Shown: positions 7,670-17,268, counted from the first letter of the stretch. The stretch: DNA of 64,000 nt from Aliarcobacter faecis (GCF_013201705.1 NZ_CP053837.1:248001-312000), one strand, 5' to 3'. Notes: generated from the sequence alone by a model not told the origin. Translations and numbers: made by a program.

Positions 7670-8698
7670 TTAGTGAACATCTCTCCATCTGCTTGCTTTC
7701 CATAAGAATGCAAAGATTGCAAAAATCACTAGATAGATTAAGAATTTAGGTCCTAACTCTTCTCTTTGTGCTTTTTTAGAATCTCCAATTTCTTCAAGAT
7801 ATTTAATAACTTGAGCTTGAGACTCTTGTGTTAAACCAACTCTTGGCATTGCTGTTCCTTCAAGTTGTTTTTGAGGATCATTTATAAATGTTTGTAAATA
7901 CTCAGCTCCTCTACTTCTAATATATTGAGATAAATCTGGTGGTAATTTACCCATATAAGTTTTTATGTCATTATGTGCTGTAAATGATGACATAGAACCA
8001 CCTTTCATATCAGCATATTTAATATCGTGACATCTTTGACAAGCATCAGAAAATACTTCTTTATTTGTCATCTCTTTTGGAGCAATTGATTCTAAATAAG
8101 CAACCATATCAGCAATTTCTTGTGCTTGCATCCAGTCATAACCTGGCATTGGATGAGCTTTTCCATCTACAAATTTATGTGAAACTTTAGATGCTAATGC
8201 TGGATTTTTAATAAATGCAACTAAATACTCTTTTGAGTAAAGTTTTCCAGCACTTCCTAAATCAGGAGGAGTAACTCCATAAGCAGCTCCTGCACTTGCA
8301 TTATCCATTAATTTTGGGAATCCTTTTGACTCAATACTATGACAAGCTGTACAGTTTGATGTTACTAAAACCTCACCATTTGCTACATTACCAGTTGCTT
8401 TAATAGCCTCTTCATTTGAAGCCCAAAACTCATTAATTGTTTTATCAAAAGTTGTAACTTCTTCTAAAGTTGCTGTTGCACCTTTAATAGCTTTTTCGTT
8501 ATTAGCTTTTTTTGCTTCTTCTAAAGCTTTAGTAGCTTTTTCTATATTCTCTTTTGCACTAATTTTATCTGCTTCTTCAAATTTGAAGTTTGCAGGAGAA
8601 ACATGTGGGTGCATTTGTGAGTGAGCAAAAGGCTCAACTCCCCAGTAAGTAATAAGTGTAAGAACTATTACTACTGCTAATATTTTTAATTCTCTCAT
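7670..8698 (-). CDS. petC: ubiquinol/menaquinol-cytochrome c reductase, di-heme cytochrome c subunit
   Basis: This is the cytochrome c subunit of the bc1 complex, passing electrons from the Rieske protein to soluble cytochrome c on the periplasmic side. There are two CxxCH heme sites, CTACH (116-120) and CQRCH (220-224), so it is the di-heme type found in Campylobacterota rather than classical mono-heme c1. There is an N-terminal membrane segment (about 5-20), an alanine/lysine-rich helical linker (45-80) and a C-terminal anchor (about 320-337). It lies 3 bp after petB. Confidence 0.95.
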   Translation of the reverse strand: MRELKILAVVIVLTLITYWGVEPFAHSQMHPHVSPANFKFEEADKISAKENIEKATKALEEAKKANNEKAIKGATATLEEVTTFDKTINEFWASNEEAIKATGNVANGEVLVTSNCTACHSIESKGFPKLMDNASAGAAYGVTPPDLGSAGKLYSKEYLVAFIKNPALASKVSHKFVDGKAHPMPGYDWMQAQEIADMVAYLESIAPKEMTNKEVFSDACQRCHDIKYADMKGGSMSSFTAHNDIKTYMGKLPPDLSQYIRSRGAEYLQTFINDPQKQLEGTAMPRVGLTQESQAQVIKYLEEIGDSKKAQREELGPKFLIYLVIFAIFAFLWKASRWRDVH

Positions 8699-8701
8699 AT
8701 C

Positions 8702-9946
8702 TTAACCCCTTCTTTTTTGATCAAGTTTTGAAATAACTGGAAGTAGAATAAACAGTAAAATAAATATAACTGCTGCATAGAATCCTACCCATGCATTTGT
8801 ACCTGTTGGAGGAAGTTTTCCATATACAGTTAATACAATTAAATCTGCCATTAAAATCCAGAACCAAATAAAGAATAGAGGTCTTTTATGTGCTGGTAAA
8901 ATTTTTGTATCTCTATCTAACCAAGGTAAAATAAAGAAAATACCATTTGCAAATGCAAATGCAATTAGACCAATATCAAATGCTTTAATACCTGCGATAT
9001 CAAAGAAGAAACCTCTTAATACTTCGTATGACCATAAGAAATACCACTCAGGATAAATATGAGCTGGTGTTACCATTGAATCTGCTGGATCAAAATTTAC
9101 TGGGTCCATTGCAAAGTTATAATGGAAGAATACTAAATAGAAGTAGAATATTAGGAATACTCCAAGAACTGCTAAATCTTTTGAGATAAATACAGGCCAG
9201 AAAGGAATAACTTTTGACTCTTTTTTCTTACCACTTAAATATTTTTCAGCTTCAGCATCAAAATCAAGCTCTTCAGAACTTTGATTGTTTACGTGAGGGA
9301 TTCTTAATGTGTAGAAGTGTAAACCAATTAGACCCATAATAGCAATAGGTAATAAGAATACATGTAGCATAAAGAATCTTGTTAATGTTGCATCAGCAAC
9401 ATTGAAATCTCCTCTAATCCAAACAACTAGAGCATCTCCAATAACAGGAACTCCACCAAATAAGTTTGTAATAACCATTGCAGCCCAGTAAGACATCTGT
9501 CCCCAAGGTAACATATAACCAGAGAATCCAGCAGCACTAAATGTAACAAATAGTAGCATTCCAGAGATCCAAATCATCTCTCTACCTTGCTTATAAGAAC
9601 CATAATAAATTCCTGTTAGCATATGAATATAGATAATTAAGAAAACAACAGAAGCTGCAACACCATGTATATGTCTAAATAACCAACCAAATGCAACTTC
9701 TTGCATAATTGTATAGTTTACAGAATCAAATGCTAGTGCAACATCTGGTTTATAGTACATCATTAAAAATAATCCAGAAATTATTAAAATACCAAATGTT
9801 GTAGCTAATAAAACACCCATAGCCCATAAGAAGTTAATATCTTTTGGAATCCAATACTCAGTCATCATAACTTTATTGAAAGTTGTTAGATTTAATCTTT
9901 GGTCTAACCACTCACCAACAGAGTTAGCTTTTTTAAATTTTGCCAT
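8702..9946 (-). CDS. petB: cytochrome bc1 complex cytochrome b subunit
   Basis: This polytopic inner-membrane subunit carries hemes bL and bH and both quinone sites. At 414 residues it is full-length with about nine membrane helices. Heme-ligand histidines occur in FRHIHG and in helix D (MLHVFLLPIAIMGLIGLHFY). A PEWYF Qo-site motif is present (HIYPEWYFLW). It lies between petA (13 bp) and petC (3 bp) in a compact operon. Confidence 0.97.
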   Translation of the reverse strand: MAKFKKANSVGEWLDQRLNLTTFNKVMMTEYWIPKDINFLWAMGVLLATTFGILIISGLFLMMYYKPDVALAFDSVNYTIMQEVAFGWLFRHIHGVAASVVFLIIYIHMLTGIYYGSYKQGREMIWISGMLLFVTFSAAGFSGYMLPWGQMSYWAAMVITNLFGGVPVIGDALVVWIRGDFNVADATLTRFFMLHVFLLPIAIMGLIGLHFYTLRIPHVNNQSSEELDFDAEAEKYLSGKKKESKVIPFWPVFISKDLAVLGVFLIFYFYLVFFHYNFAMDPVNFDPADSMVTPAHIYPEWYFLWSYEVLRGFFFDIAGIKAFDIGLIAFAFANGIFFILPWLDRDTKILPAHKRPLFFIWFWILMADLIVLTVYGKLPPTGTNAWVGFYAAVIFILLFILLPVISKLDQKRRG

Positions 9947-9959
9947 CTCTTTCTCCTTC

Positions 9960-10460
9960 TTATGCCATCATCGCTTGAGCGATTTTTTTATACTCTGGTC
10001 CTTCATTTCCAAGAACAATAGAGTTTCCTTTTACTTCAAATGGAGGTAAATCTAATGGTCTTGGTGGTGGACCAAAAATTTGTTGACCACTTGCATTAAA
10101 CTCTCCACCGTGACATGCACATTTCCATTGATCTTTTTTCCATGCAGGAATACAACCTAGGTGTGTACAAAGACCAATAGCAACAGTATATCTATCATCG
10201 CCTATTACTAAATCTCTTTTTGAACTCTCCATATCAGCTGTTTTCTTTAAAACAAATATTGGTTTCCCTCTCCAAGTAAATGTAGATGGTTCACCAGCTT
10301 TTAAACCACTTAAATCAATCTCAGTAAACCCACCAGCTAAAACGCTAGGAAGTGGATCCCATACCTGTTTCATACCATACAAAGATGCGGCTCCTCCAAC
10401 TGCAGCAACAGCTGCAAATGAGTAGCCAATAAAATCTCGTCTATTTGTATTTTTAGACAT
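9960..10460 (-). CDS. petA: Rieske iron-sulfur protein of the bc1 complex
   Basis: This [2Fe-2S] protein takes electrons from quinol at the Qo site. An N-terminal twin-arginine-type signal anchor (NRRDFIGYSFAAVAAVGG) fits Tat export of a folded Rieske protein. The cluster boxes are CTHLGC (98-103) and CACHGG (114-119). Ligands are Cys98, His100, Cys114 and His117, with Cys103-Cys116 as the stabilising disulfide. It is the first gene of petA-petB-petC. A perfect FNR-type box lies upstream, so oxygen-dependent control is likely. Confidence 0.96.
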   Translation of the reverse strand: MSKNTNRRDFIGYSFAAVAAVGGAASLYGMKQVWDPLPSVLAGGFTEIDLSGLKAGEPSTFTWRGKPIFVLKKTADMESSKRDLVIGDDRYTVAIGLCTHLGCIPAWKKDQWKCACHGGEFNASGQQIFGPPPRPLDLPPFEVKGNSIVLGNEGPEYKKIAQAMMA

Positions 10461-10497
10461 ATTTGGCTTCCTTTTTTTAAAATTAGAATCAGGCTCG

Positions 10498-10539
10498 ATT
10501 TTAATATAAAGATTCTTAAGAATTATTGATTTGTATCAA
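10498..10539 (-). promoter_or_regulatory. FNR/CRP-family operator and promoter of petABC
   Basis: Bases 10526-10539 form TTGAT-N4-ATCAA, the perfect FNR consensus palindrome. On the reverse strand a TAAAAT hexamer at 10503-10498 follows after 22 bp. This would centre the site at -41.5 from a start near 10491, the classical class II activator geometry. An alternative -10 (TATATT at 10508-10503) would place it nearer -36.5. The match is seen directly; which regulator binds is inferred. Confidence 0.7.
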
Positions 10540-10604
10540 ATTTTAAACGAAAGATTAATGGAATGTGTAGAAAAAGTAGATTTATTTAATAATTAAAATA
10601 AATA

Positions 10605-10634
10605 TTATTAGAAAATCTTATGATTTTCTAATAA
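10605..10634 (-). terminator. terminator of thrC
   Basis: A perfect 13-bp stem with a 4-nt loop (10605-10617 with 10622-10634) overlaps the last codons of thrC, and an AT-rich tract with T follows on the reverse strand. Confidence 0.7.
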
Positions 10635-12099
10635 ATTTGATGATTTCAGATTCAATATTTTCTTTTTCGATTATTGAATTATGGATTGTTTTTGCACTAA
10701 ATAAATCTTTGATTGATTGTGGTAAATTTGCTTTAAATTTTGAACTAATCTCTTCTAAAGCTTCTTTATCACTATATTTTTCAGAATCTTGTTTTAGAGC
10801 ATTTAAAACTGTTGGAGAGAATTTTGTCCACTCAGCTGTTGAATATATCACTGTTTTTAGAGCTTTGTCTTTTAATTCATTATAGGCTTTTATACAAGTT
10901 GCAGTGTGTGGATCCATTAAGTAGCCAATATCTAAGAACTCTTTTATTGTTTTATTTCCAAAAGTATCATTACTAAAAGTAGCACTAAAATATTTTTGTA
11001 ACTCTTTTGTCTCATCTTTTGTCAGTTTAAAAATATTTTTTGAGTTTAAATCTTCCATTAGTTCTTTTGTTCTTGAACTTCCAAATAAGTCGTAGATAAC
11101 TCTTTCAATATTTGAAGATTTTAATATATCCATAGCTGGAGATTTTGTTAATTTTAGAGTTTTTTCTCTAATATCGTAAACTCCTGTATTTATCCATTCT
11201 GTAAGAATATTATTCTCATTTGAAGCAACTAAAAGTTTTTCAATTGCTAAACCCATTTTTTGTGCATAATATGCCCCTAAAACATTTCCAAAATTTCCAC
11301 TTGGAACTACTAAATATATTTTCTCACCATTTTTAATACCATTTTGTCTAATTAGTTCTAAATATGACCAAAAGTGATAGATAATTTGGAAAATAATTCT
11401 TCCAAAGTTTACAGAGTTTGCAGCACTTAAATTTATATTGTATTTTTCTAATTCACTTTTAAAGCTATTTGAAGCTAAAAGAGTTTTTAGTGCATTTTGT
11501 GCATCATCAAAGTTCCCTTTAATTCCTAAAACTTTTAAATTATCTGCTTCTTCACAAACCATTTGGAGTCTTTGAACATCACTTGTTCCTCCGTCTGGAT
11601 ATAGGCAAACTACTTGAATGTTTTTTTTATTTCTAAAAGTATTTAAAGCAGCAGGTCCTGTATCTCCACTTGTAGCTGCAAGTATTAGATAATTTTCATC
11701 TTTTTTTTGTGCAATTGAGCTAAAAATTGATCCAAAAGGTTGAAGGGCCATATCTTTAAATGCTCGTGTAGGACCATGATATTGTTCATTTACATATAAA
11801 TCATCTTTTACTTTTATAACAGGACTTGGATTTTTTGGATTATCAAAATTATCATATAAATCTAAAGCTTTTTGTATTTCATTATCTTCTATATCAATTT
11901 CAAAAGCTTTTAAAATATTAAAAGCTAACTCTTTATAACTTTTATTTATATGATTTTCTATAAAACTTTGACCTAGATTTGGTAATTCTTTTGGTACATA
12001 TAATCCACCAAAAGAGCTACTAGGGTTTAAAATAGCTTCACTAAAACTAACCTCTTTTGCTTTAATCCCATCATTTCCTCTTGTTTCAATAAATCCCAT
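10618..12099 (-). CDS. thrC: threonine synthase
   Basis: This PLP enzyme converts O-phosphohomoserine to threonine. The 493-residue length fits the longer bacterial ThrC class. The PLP lysine is Lys115 in PTRAFKDMALQ, and the phosphate-binding SGDTGPAA and VPSGNFGN segments are intact. It lies 98 bp after argB on the same strand, with a hairpin in the gap. The two genes share no pathway, so the pairing is probably positional. The call is firm. Confidence 0.95.
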   Translation of the reverse strand: MGFIETRGNDGIKAKEVSFSEAILNPSSSFGGLYVPKELPNLGQSFIENHINKSYKELAFNILKAFEIDIEDNEIQKALDLYDNFDNPKNPSPVIKVKDDLYVNEQYHGPTRAFKDMALQPFGSIFSSIAQKKDENYLILAATSGDTGPAALNTFRNKKNIQVVCLYPDGGTSDVQRLQMVCEEADNLKVLGIKGNFDDAQNALKTLLASNSFKSELEKYNINLSAANSVNFGRIIFQIIYHFWSYLELIRQNGIKNGEKIYLVVPSGNFGNVLGAYYAQKMGLAIEKLLVASNENNILTEWINTGVYDIREKTLKLTKSPAMDILKSSNIERVIYDLFGSSRTKELMEDLNSKNIFKLTKDETKELQKYFSATFSNDTFGNKTIKEFLDIGYLMDPHTATCIKAYNELKDKALKTVIYSTAEWTKFSPTVLNALKQDSEKYSDKEALEEISSKFKANLPQSIKDLFSAKTIHNSIIEKENIESEIIKFIRKS

Positions 12100-12117
12100 A
12101 TTTTCTCCTTTTAAATA

Positions 12118-12137
12118 GTTCTCATTTTGAAGAGAAC
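12118..12137. other. hairpin between argB and thrC
   Basis: A 6-bp stem (12118-12123 with 12132-12137) and 8-nt loop lies just before the thrC ribosome-binding site. On the forward strand it is followed by seven T, but no forward transcript is expected there. On the reverse strand it sits in the thrC leader. Its role is unclear. Confidence 0.35.
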
Positions 12138-12197
12138 GGTTTTTTTAATAACTACTTTTTAATACAATTTATAAAGAAATTGCTAAAGTAGATAAAA

Positions 12198-13097
12198 TTA
12201 ACTATTTAATAATTTTTCTATATCAATACCATTATTTGGATTATCTACTCTTATAAATTGCGTTCCAACTCCATCACTTGTAAATAGCTCTAACAAAATA
12301 GAGTGTTCAACTCTTCCATCAATAATATGTGCTTTATTTACACCATTGTGAATAGCTTCTATACAAGAATCAACTTTTGGTATCATTCCACCAGCAATTG
12401 TTCCATCTTTTTTAAACATCTCAACATTTGCTTTGTCTAAAGTTTGGATTAACTCTCCATTTTTATTTAATACACCAATTGTATCTGTTAAAAATATAAC
12501 TTTTTGAGCTTTTAAAGCCATCGCAATTTCGCAAGCTGCAACATCTGCATTTATATTATACCCTGGATGATTTGGTTCATCTCCATTTGCAATAGGTGCA
12601 ATAACAGGGATAAATCCCTCTTTTATTAAGTTATTAATTAGTTCACCATTAACTTCTGTGATATCTCCAGTGTATCCAAACTTTCCTCCATCTTTTGGAA
12701 TAGCTTTTATAATACTACTATCTTTCCCAGATATTCCAATAGCTTTTGCACCGTGAAAGTTAAGTAAAGAAGCTATATTTTTATTTATCTCTCCACTTAA
12801 AACCATCTCAACAACTCTCATACTCTCTTTACAAGTAACTCTATATCCATCAATAAAAGATGATGGAATTTCAAGCTTATTTAAAAGTTCTGTAATTCTT
12901 GCTCCTCCACCATGAACAACAACAGGTTTTATACCTAAAAGTGTTAGTAGAACAATATCTTGAGCAAATTTTTCTTTTAAATCATCACTTGTTTGTGCGC
13001 TCCCACCATATTTTATAACAATAGTTTTTCCATAAAATTTTTTAAAATATGGAATAGCATCAATTAGAGTTTGAACTTTTGGGTTTGTTTGTGCCAT
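12198..13097 (-). CDS. argB: acetylglutamate kinase
   Basis: ArgB phosphorylates N-acetylglutamate, the second step of arginine synthesis. The 299-residue length is typical. The amino-acid-kinase nucleotide motif IKYGGSA (28-34), the substrate loop VVHGGGARI and the C-terminal GGMIPKVDSC region are present. The N-terminal helix before residue 24 is the type that mediates hexamer formation in arginine-inhibited enzymes, so feedback control is possible. It starts 79 bp from the divergent AddA-like gene. Confidence 0.95.
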   Translation of the reverse strand: MAQTNPKVQTLIDAIPYFKKFYGKTIVIKYGGSAQTSDDLKEKFAQDIVLLTLLGIKPVVVHGGGARITELLNKLEIPSSFIDGYRVTCKESMRVVEMVLSGEINKNIASLLNFHGAKAIGISGKDSSIIKAIPKDGGKFGYTGDITEVNGELINNLIKEGFIPVIAPIANGDEPNHPGYNINADVAACEIAMALKAQKVIFLTDTIGVLNKNGELIQTLDKANVEMFKKDGTIAGGMIPKVDSCIEAIHNGVNKAHIIDGRVEHSILLELFTSDGVGTQFIRVDNPNNGIDIEKLLNS

Positions 13098-13176
13098 AAA
13101 AAATATCCTTGTAAATTTTAAAGCTTAGATTATATCTAAAAATCTCTTTTAAAATGAAATATAGTAAAATCGAATT

Positions 13177-15906
13177 ATGGAAAAATATTTAGCATTAAAA
13201 GCAAGTGCAGGAAGTGGAAAGACTTTTGCTCTAACAGTTCGATATATTAGTTTACTTCTTCTTGGTGCAAAGCCTAGTGAGATTTTAACTCTTACTTTTA
13301 CAAATAAAGCAGCTTTTGAAATGAGTCAAAGGGTGTTTAATACTTTACAAACTTTAGGTGATGATGAAGCCTATTTAAGTGAAATTATAAAAGTTTCAGG
13401 TTTAGAAAAAGAGCAGATTTTAGGTAAAAAGCAATTATTAATAAAACTTTTTACAAATGATAGTTTAAGCATTTTTACTATTGATAAATTTGTAAATAAG
13501 ATTTTACGAGAGTTTTGTGGGTATATTGGAATAAGTGATGATTTTAAAATTTTAAATGATGATATAGAAGTTTTAAGTTTTAAGTTTTTACAAAGTTTAG
13601 ATGAAAATAGTTTTAAAGAGCTTGTTGAGTTCTCTTTGTATGAGAAGAAAAAATTTAACTCTATTTTTGAGCTATTTAAAAGTTTAATTGAGAAAAATGA
13701 GAGTATAAATCCTATTGAAATTGATGCACAATTTTTAGATATTTTAAAAGATGATATTTTACAAAAAGCTTTTAAAATTAAAGAACACTTTTTAAACTGT
13801 AGTATGGCAAGTGCAAGTGCTATAAAAGCTGTAGATTTTAACTCTTTTGAGGAGTTGTTTTCAAAAACTTGGATAGAAAAAGAGAGTTTATATGATTACT
13901 CCTATTTTAAAAAATGTACAAATGAAGAGATAAATTCTATTTTTTTAGAGTTAAAAGAGGGGTTCTTAAACTACTATAAATTAAGAGCTTCATATAGTTT
14001 GAATAAAATTTTTAAGCTTTATATAAATTTTAAAGAGTTTAAAAAAAGTTTTAATATTGAGAAAAACTACTTTGAGTTTAATGATATCTCTAATTTAGTT
14101 TATGAACTTTTAAACGATAAAATTAATAAAGATTTTTTATATTTTAGACTTGATAGTAACTATAATCATATCTTGATTGATGAGTTTCAAGATACTTCTA
14201 TTTTGCAATATAAGATTTTAAAACCTTTAATTGATGAAGTAATTGCAGGAGATAGTGAAAAGTTTAAAACATTTTTTTATGTTGGAGATCCAAAGCAGAG
14301 TATTTATAGGTTTCGTGGTGGGAAAAGAGAACTTTTTGATTATGTTTTAAAAGAAAATCCTACTATTAAACTTGCAAATCTAAATACAAATTATAGATCT
14401 AGTAGAAATATTATTGATTTTGTAAATAACACTTTTATAAATCTTTCAAATTATGATTATTTGGTTCAAGAGAGTGTTAGAAAAGATGGTTTTGCTGAAG
14501 TTATTTTAGATGAAAACTTACAAAATGAAGAGAAGTTTTTGGGTATTCTAAACAAGATAAAAGAGTTGATTTCTAGTGGTATAAATGAGAATGATATTGC
14601 AATATTATGTTATACAAATAGTGATGTTTTAGAGCTTTTTTATTATCTAAAAGAGAATTTACCAGAGATAAAAATAAGAACTGATATGAGTTCAAAACTA
14701 ATAAATCAGCAAAATGTAAAAGCCTTAATAAATGCAGTAAAATATATCTATTTTCAAGAAAATATTTATAAAGAAAATTTTAATGCTTTAGTTGGAAAAA
14801 ATCTAAATAGTGAATTTTTATTTAATATAGATTTAAATGAAATAAGTGTTGAAAAGGTGTTGTATTTAGTAGCAAATTATTTTAATATTATTGATGAAAA
14901 TATAGTTAAGTTAATAGAACAATCAACTAAATATATAAATATTGTAGATTTTGTTTATGAGATAGATAAACTTGATATTAGTATTGAGAATAGTGAAAAT
15001 TCAGGTTTACAGATACTTACAATTTTTAAATCAAAAGGTTTAGAGTTTCATACAACAATTTTGCTTGATAGAATTAAGAAGAAAAATATAGATAGAAGTT
15101 CTTTATTATTTGATTATGAAAATATAAATTTACAAAACATCTATTATAAAATTTCAGGTTATGAAAATTTTGATGAAAACTATAAAAGAGCTTTAGACAA
15201 AGAGAAGAGTTTAAGTTTAGATGATGAAAAAAATGTGTTATATGTAGCACTTACAAGAGCAAGAAATAATTTGATAATTTTCAAAAAAGAGAAAAATAGT
15301 GTTTTTGAAATTCTAAATTTATCTGCTTTAAAAATTGGGAATCTTATTTTAAGTGAAGTTATAAATAGAAAAAATAGTGTTGATAAAATAGTTTATGAGC
15401 CTTTAAATTTAGGAAAACAAGAGATAAAAATAGCTAAGGAGAGTAGTTATAATAGTGAAATTTTAAAATCAAGATATTTTGGATTGGCAACTCACTATAC
15501 TTTAGAAATGATGAATAAGTTTGATTTACAAGCTCTTAAACATGGTATAAATTTATCTAAAGCAAAATATTTTAACTATTTACAAGAGAGTGATTTTGTA
15601 AAAATTGAAGGAATAGTTAAAAATCTAATAGAAAATTTAAAGTTTCAAAATTTGGTACAAAATGCTCAAATTGTTCATGAACAAGCTTTAATATATAATG
15701 AAGAGGTGAAAATCCTAGATTTACTTTTATATAAAGAGAATAGATTTATTATTGTTGATTATAAAACTACATCTGAAATTTTATCTTCTCATAAAACACA
15801 AGTTGAGTATTATAAAAAAGCAATTTGCGATATTTTTAAGACACAAAATGTATCTGGATATTTAGTTTATTTAAAAGAGAATAGTATAGATTTCTTGGAA
15901 GTTTAA
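13177..15906 (+). CDS. AddA/RecB-like UvrD-family helicase with C-terminal nuclease domain
   Basis: This 909-residue protein is predicted to process double-strand breaks for recombination. An N-terminal UvrD-type helicase shows Walker A (SAGSGKT, 10-16), Walker B IDEFQDT, GDPKQSIYRFRGG, the NYRS motif and the VALTRAR motif VI. The C-terminal part ends in a PD-(D/E)xK nuclease, with ILDLLL followed by IIVDYKTT. The layout matches AddA or RecB. No addB or recC gene is adjacent, so the partner must be encoded elsewhere. The gene is a single unit and its stop codon overlaps that of the convergent ThiE-like gene by four bases. Confidence 0.88.
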   Translation: MEKYLALKASAGSGKTFALTVRYISLLLLGAKPSEILTLTFTNKAAFEMSQRVFNTLQTLGDDEAYLSEIIKVSGLEKEQILGKKQLLIKLFTNDSLSIFTIDKFVNKILREFCGYIGISDDFKILNDDIEVLSFKFLQSLDENSFKELVEFSLYEKKKFNSIFELFKSLIEKNESINPIEIDAQFLDILKDDILQKAFKIKEHFLNCSMASASAIKAVDFNSFEELFSKTWIEKESLYDYSYFKKCTNEEINSIFLELKEGFLNYYKLRASYSLNKIFKLYINFKEFKKSFNIEKNYFEFNDISNLVYELLNDKINKDFLYFRLDSNYNHILIDEFQDTSILQYKILKPLIDEVIAGDSEKFKTFFYVGDPKQSIYRFRGGKRELFDYVLKENPTIKLANLNTNYRSSRNIIDFVNNTFINLSNYDYLVQESVRKDGFAEVILDENLQNEEKFLGILNKIKELISSGINENDIAILCYTNSDVLELFYYLKENLPEIKIRTDMSSKLINQQNVKALINAVKYIYFQENIYKENFNALVGKNLNSEFLFNIDLNEISVEKVLYLVANYFNIIDENIVKLIEQSTKYINIVDFVYEIDKLDISIENSENSGLQILTIFKSKGLEFHTTILLDRIKKKNIDRSSLLFDYENINLQNIYYKISGYENFDENYKRALDKEKSLSLDDEKNVLYVALTRARNNLIIFKKEKNSVFEILNLSALKIGNLILSEVINRKNSVDKIVYEPLNLGKQEIKIAKESSYNSEILKSRYFGLATHYTLEMMNKFDLQALKHGINLSKAKYFNYLQESDFVKIEGIVKNLIENLKFQNLVQNAQIVHEQALIYNEEVKILDLLLYKENRFIIVDYKTTSEILSSHKTQVEYYKKAICDIFKTQNVSGYLVYLKENSIDFLEV

Positions 15907-16466
15907 ATAAAATATCTAATAGATGCAAAACCATAGGCTTTTGTGCTTTGTATCTGCTTTATTTGTTCCTTTGTGATTATTCCTCCAAGTGCTATTATAT
16001 TTAGCTTAGGGAATTTATCTATAGTATTTTTTAAGTTTTCTATACCTTTTGCTTCTCCTTTATTTGGGCTATCAAAAATAGGGGAGTATGTAACAAATTC
16101 TGAACCAAACTTTAGAGACATTTCTAGTTCATCAAAATTATGGCAAGAGATAATTGTAAAAAGATTTAAACTCTTTGCAAAATCTATTTTATCAAATTGT
16201 GTGGAGTTTAGATGGACTCCATCAAAGCCTAGACTTTTTGCTAAATCGATATTTGAGTTGATTAAAATTTTTTTTATTTTAAACTCTTTACAAACTTGTA
16301 AAAAACTCTTGGCTAACTCTTCAATATTCTTAGAACTTTTATCTCTAAAACAAGCAATATCTATTTTATGATTACTTAAAACTTTTTTTAGTTTTTCTTT
16401 AAAAGTTTGAGGATTATTTGTAAAAAATTGTGGGTCTGTGATTAAATAAGTTTTTAATTCTTTCAT
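15903..16466 (-). CDS. thiamine-phosphate synthase / TenI family protein
   Basis: This is a TIM-barrel protein of the ThiE/TenI superfamily. The order YLITDP (start), CFRDKS, GFDGVHLN, YSPIFDSPNKGEAKG and IIALGGI matches the family. The usual ThiE signature after HL (GQxD) is replaced by NSTQFD, so it may be TenI-like (thiazole tautomerase) or a diverged ThiE. The start used here is the ATG at 16466 (MKELKT), with GGAA eight bases upstream. A longer ORF to 16496 would begin inside the atpB terminator. The 187-residue product is slightly short. No TPP riboswitch was seen. Confidence 0.75.
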   Translation of the reverse strand: MKELKTYLITDPQFFTNNPQTFKEKLKKVLSNHKIDIACFRDKSSKNIEELAKSFLQVCKEFKIKKILINSNIDLAKSLGFDGVHLNSTQFDKIDFAKSLNLFTIISCHNFDELEMSLKFGSEFVTYSPIFDSPNKGEAKGIENLKNTIDKFPKLNIIALGGIITKEQIKQIQSTKAYGFASIRYFI

Positions 16467-16480
16467 AATTTTCCAATAAA

Positions 16481-16515
16481 AAAAGGGAAGTAGCAAATTC
16501 TGCCACCTCCCTTTT
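16481..16515 (-). terminator. strong terminator downstream of atpB
   Basis: A 15-bp stem with two G-U pairs (16481-16495 with 16501-16515) and a 5-nt loop is followed on the reverse strand by a run of seven U. It separates atpB from the ThiE-like gene, which lies only 15 bp further on. Confidence 0.85.
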
Positions 16516-16532
16516 AATCTTTAAGAATTTTC

Positions 16533-17219
16533 TTAATGATGTTCTTCTTCCATCATAATAGATCCAGCAATATAAACATATGTTAGGATACTAAAAATAA
16601 ATGCTTGTAAGAAACCAAATGCTGTTAATAGGAAAAACCCTGGTAATGGTAAAATCCATGGAACTAACATTAAAAGAACCATTAAGAACATATCATCTCC
16701 TCTAATTGATCCAAATAATCTAAAAGATAAAGATATAATTCTTGAAATATGAGAAATAATTTCAATTGGGAACATTAAAGGAGCAAGTATTGGCATTGGT
16801 CCCATAAAGTGTTTGAAATAGTTTACAAAACCATTTTTCTTAATTCCTAAATAGTTGTAATAAACAAATACAATTAAAGCTAAAGATAGAGTAAAGTTAA
16901 TATTTGAAGTAGGTGCTTCAAATCCTGGAATTACCCCAATCATATTACTTACGAAAATAACTAAAGCTAAAGAGCCAATTAAAGGCATATAAGTTCTAGC
17001 ATTTTTTTCACCCATTGTATCGCTACCCATAGTAATAATACCACCTACAAATGTTTCCATAACATTTTGACTTCCAGTTGGAACTAGTTGTAGTTTTCTT
17101 GTAGCCATTCTTGAAATTAGAAAAATAATTCCAATTACTAAAACAAAGTGAGATAAAATTATCCACTCTTGACCGTGACCACCAATAGTTCCTAAGAATG
17201 TAAACAGTCTTCCTTCCAT
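16533..17219 (-). CDS. atpB: F0F1 ATP synthase subunit a
   Basis: This membrane subunit forms the proton half-channels next to the c-ring. It is 228 residues with five to six hydrophobic helices. The essential arginine lies in the [15 protein letters not shown] segment of the fourth helix and the C-terminal [11 protein letters not shown] helix is conserved. It stands alone between ilvA and its terminator, away from other ATP synthase genes, as is usual in Campylobacterota where atpB is separate from the F1 operon. Confidence 0.95.
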   Translation of the reverse strand: MEGRLFTFLGTIGGHGQEWIILSHFVLVIGIIFLISRMATRKLQLVPTGSQNVMETFVGGIITMGSDTMGEKNARTYMPLIGSLALVIFVSNMIGVIPGFEAPTSNINFTLSLALIVFVYYNYLGIKKNGFVNYFKHFMGPMPILAPLMFPIEIISHISRIISLSFRLFGSIRGDDMFLMVLLMLVPWILPLPGFFLLTAFGFLQAFIFSILTYVYIAGSIMMEEEHH

Positions 17220-17262
17220 TTTCTTCCTTTTTTTCTTTCTACAATTACTAAATTATGCTCGG

Positions 17263-17268
17263 ATTATA
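17263..17268 (-). promoter_or_regulatory. -10 element of atpB
   Basis: The reverse strand reads TATAAT here, about 44 bp before the atpB start codon, followed by a G/C-containing stretch. No clear -35 is present. Confidence 0.5.

Noticed and set aside
15943-16371. 142-codon forward frame opposite the ThiE-like gene
   Set aside because: It has no ribosome-binding site and is antisense to a recognisable family protein.
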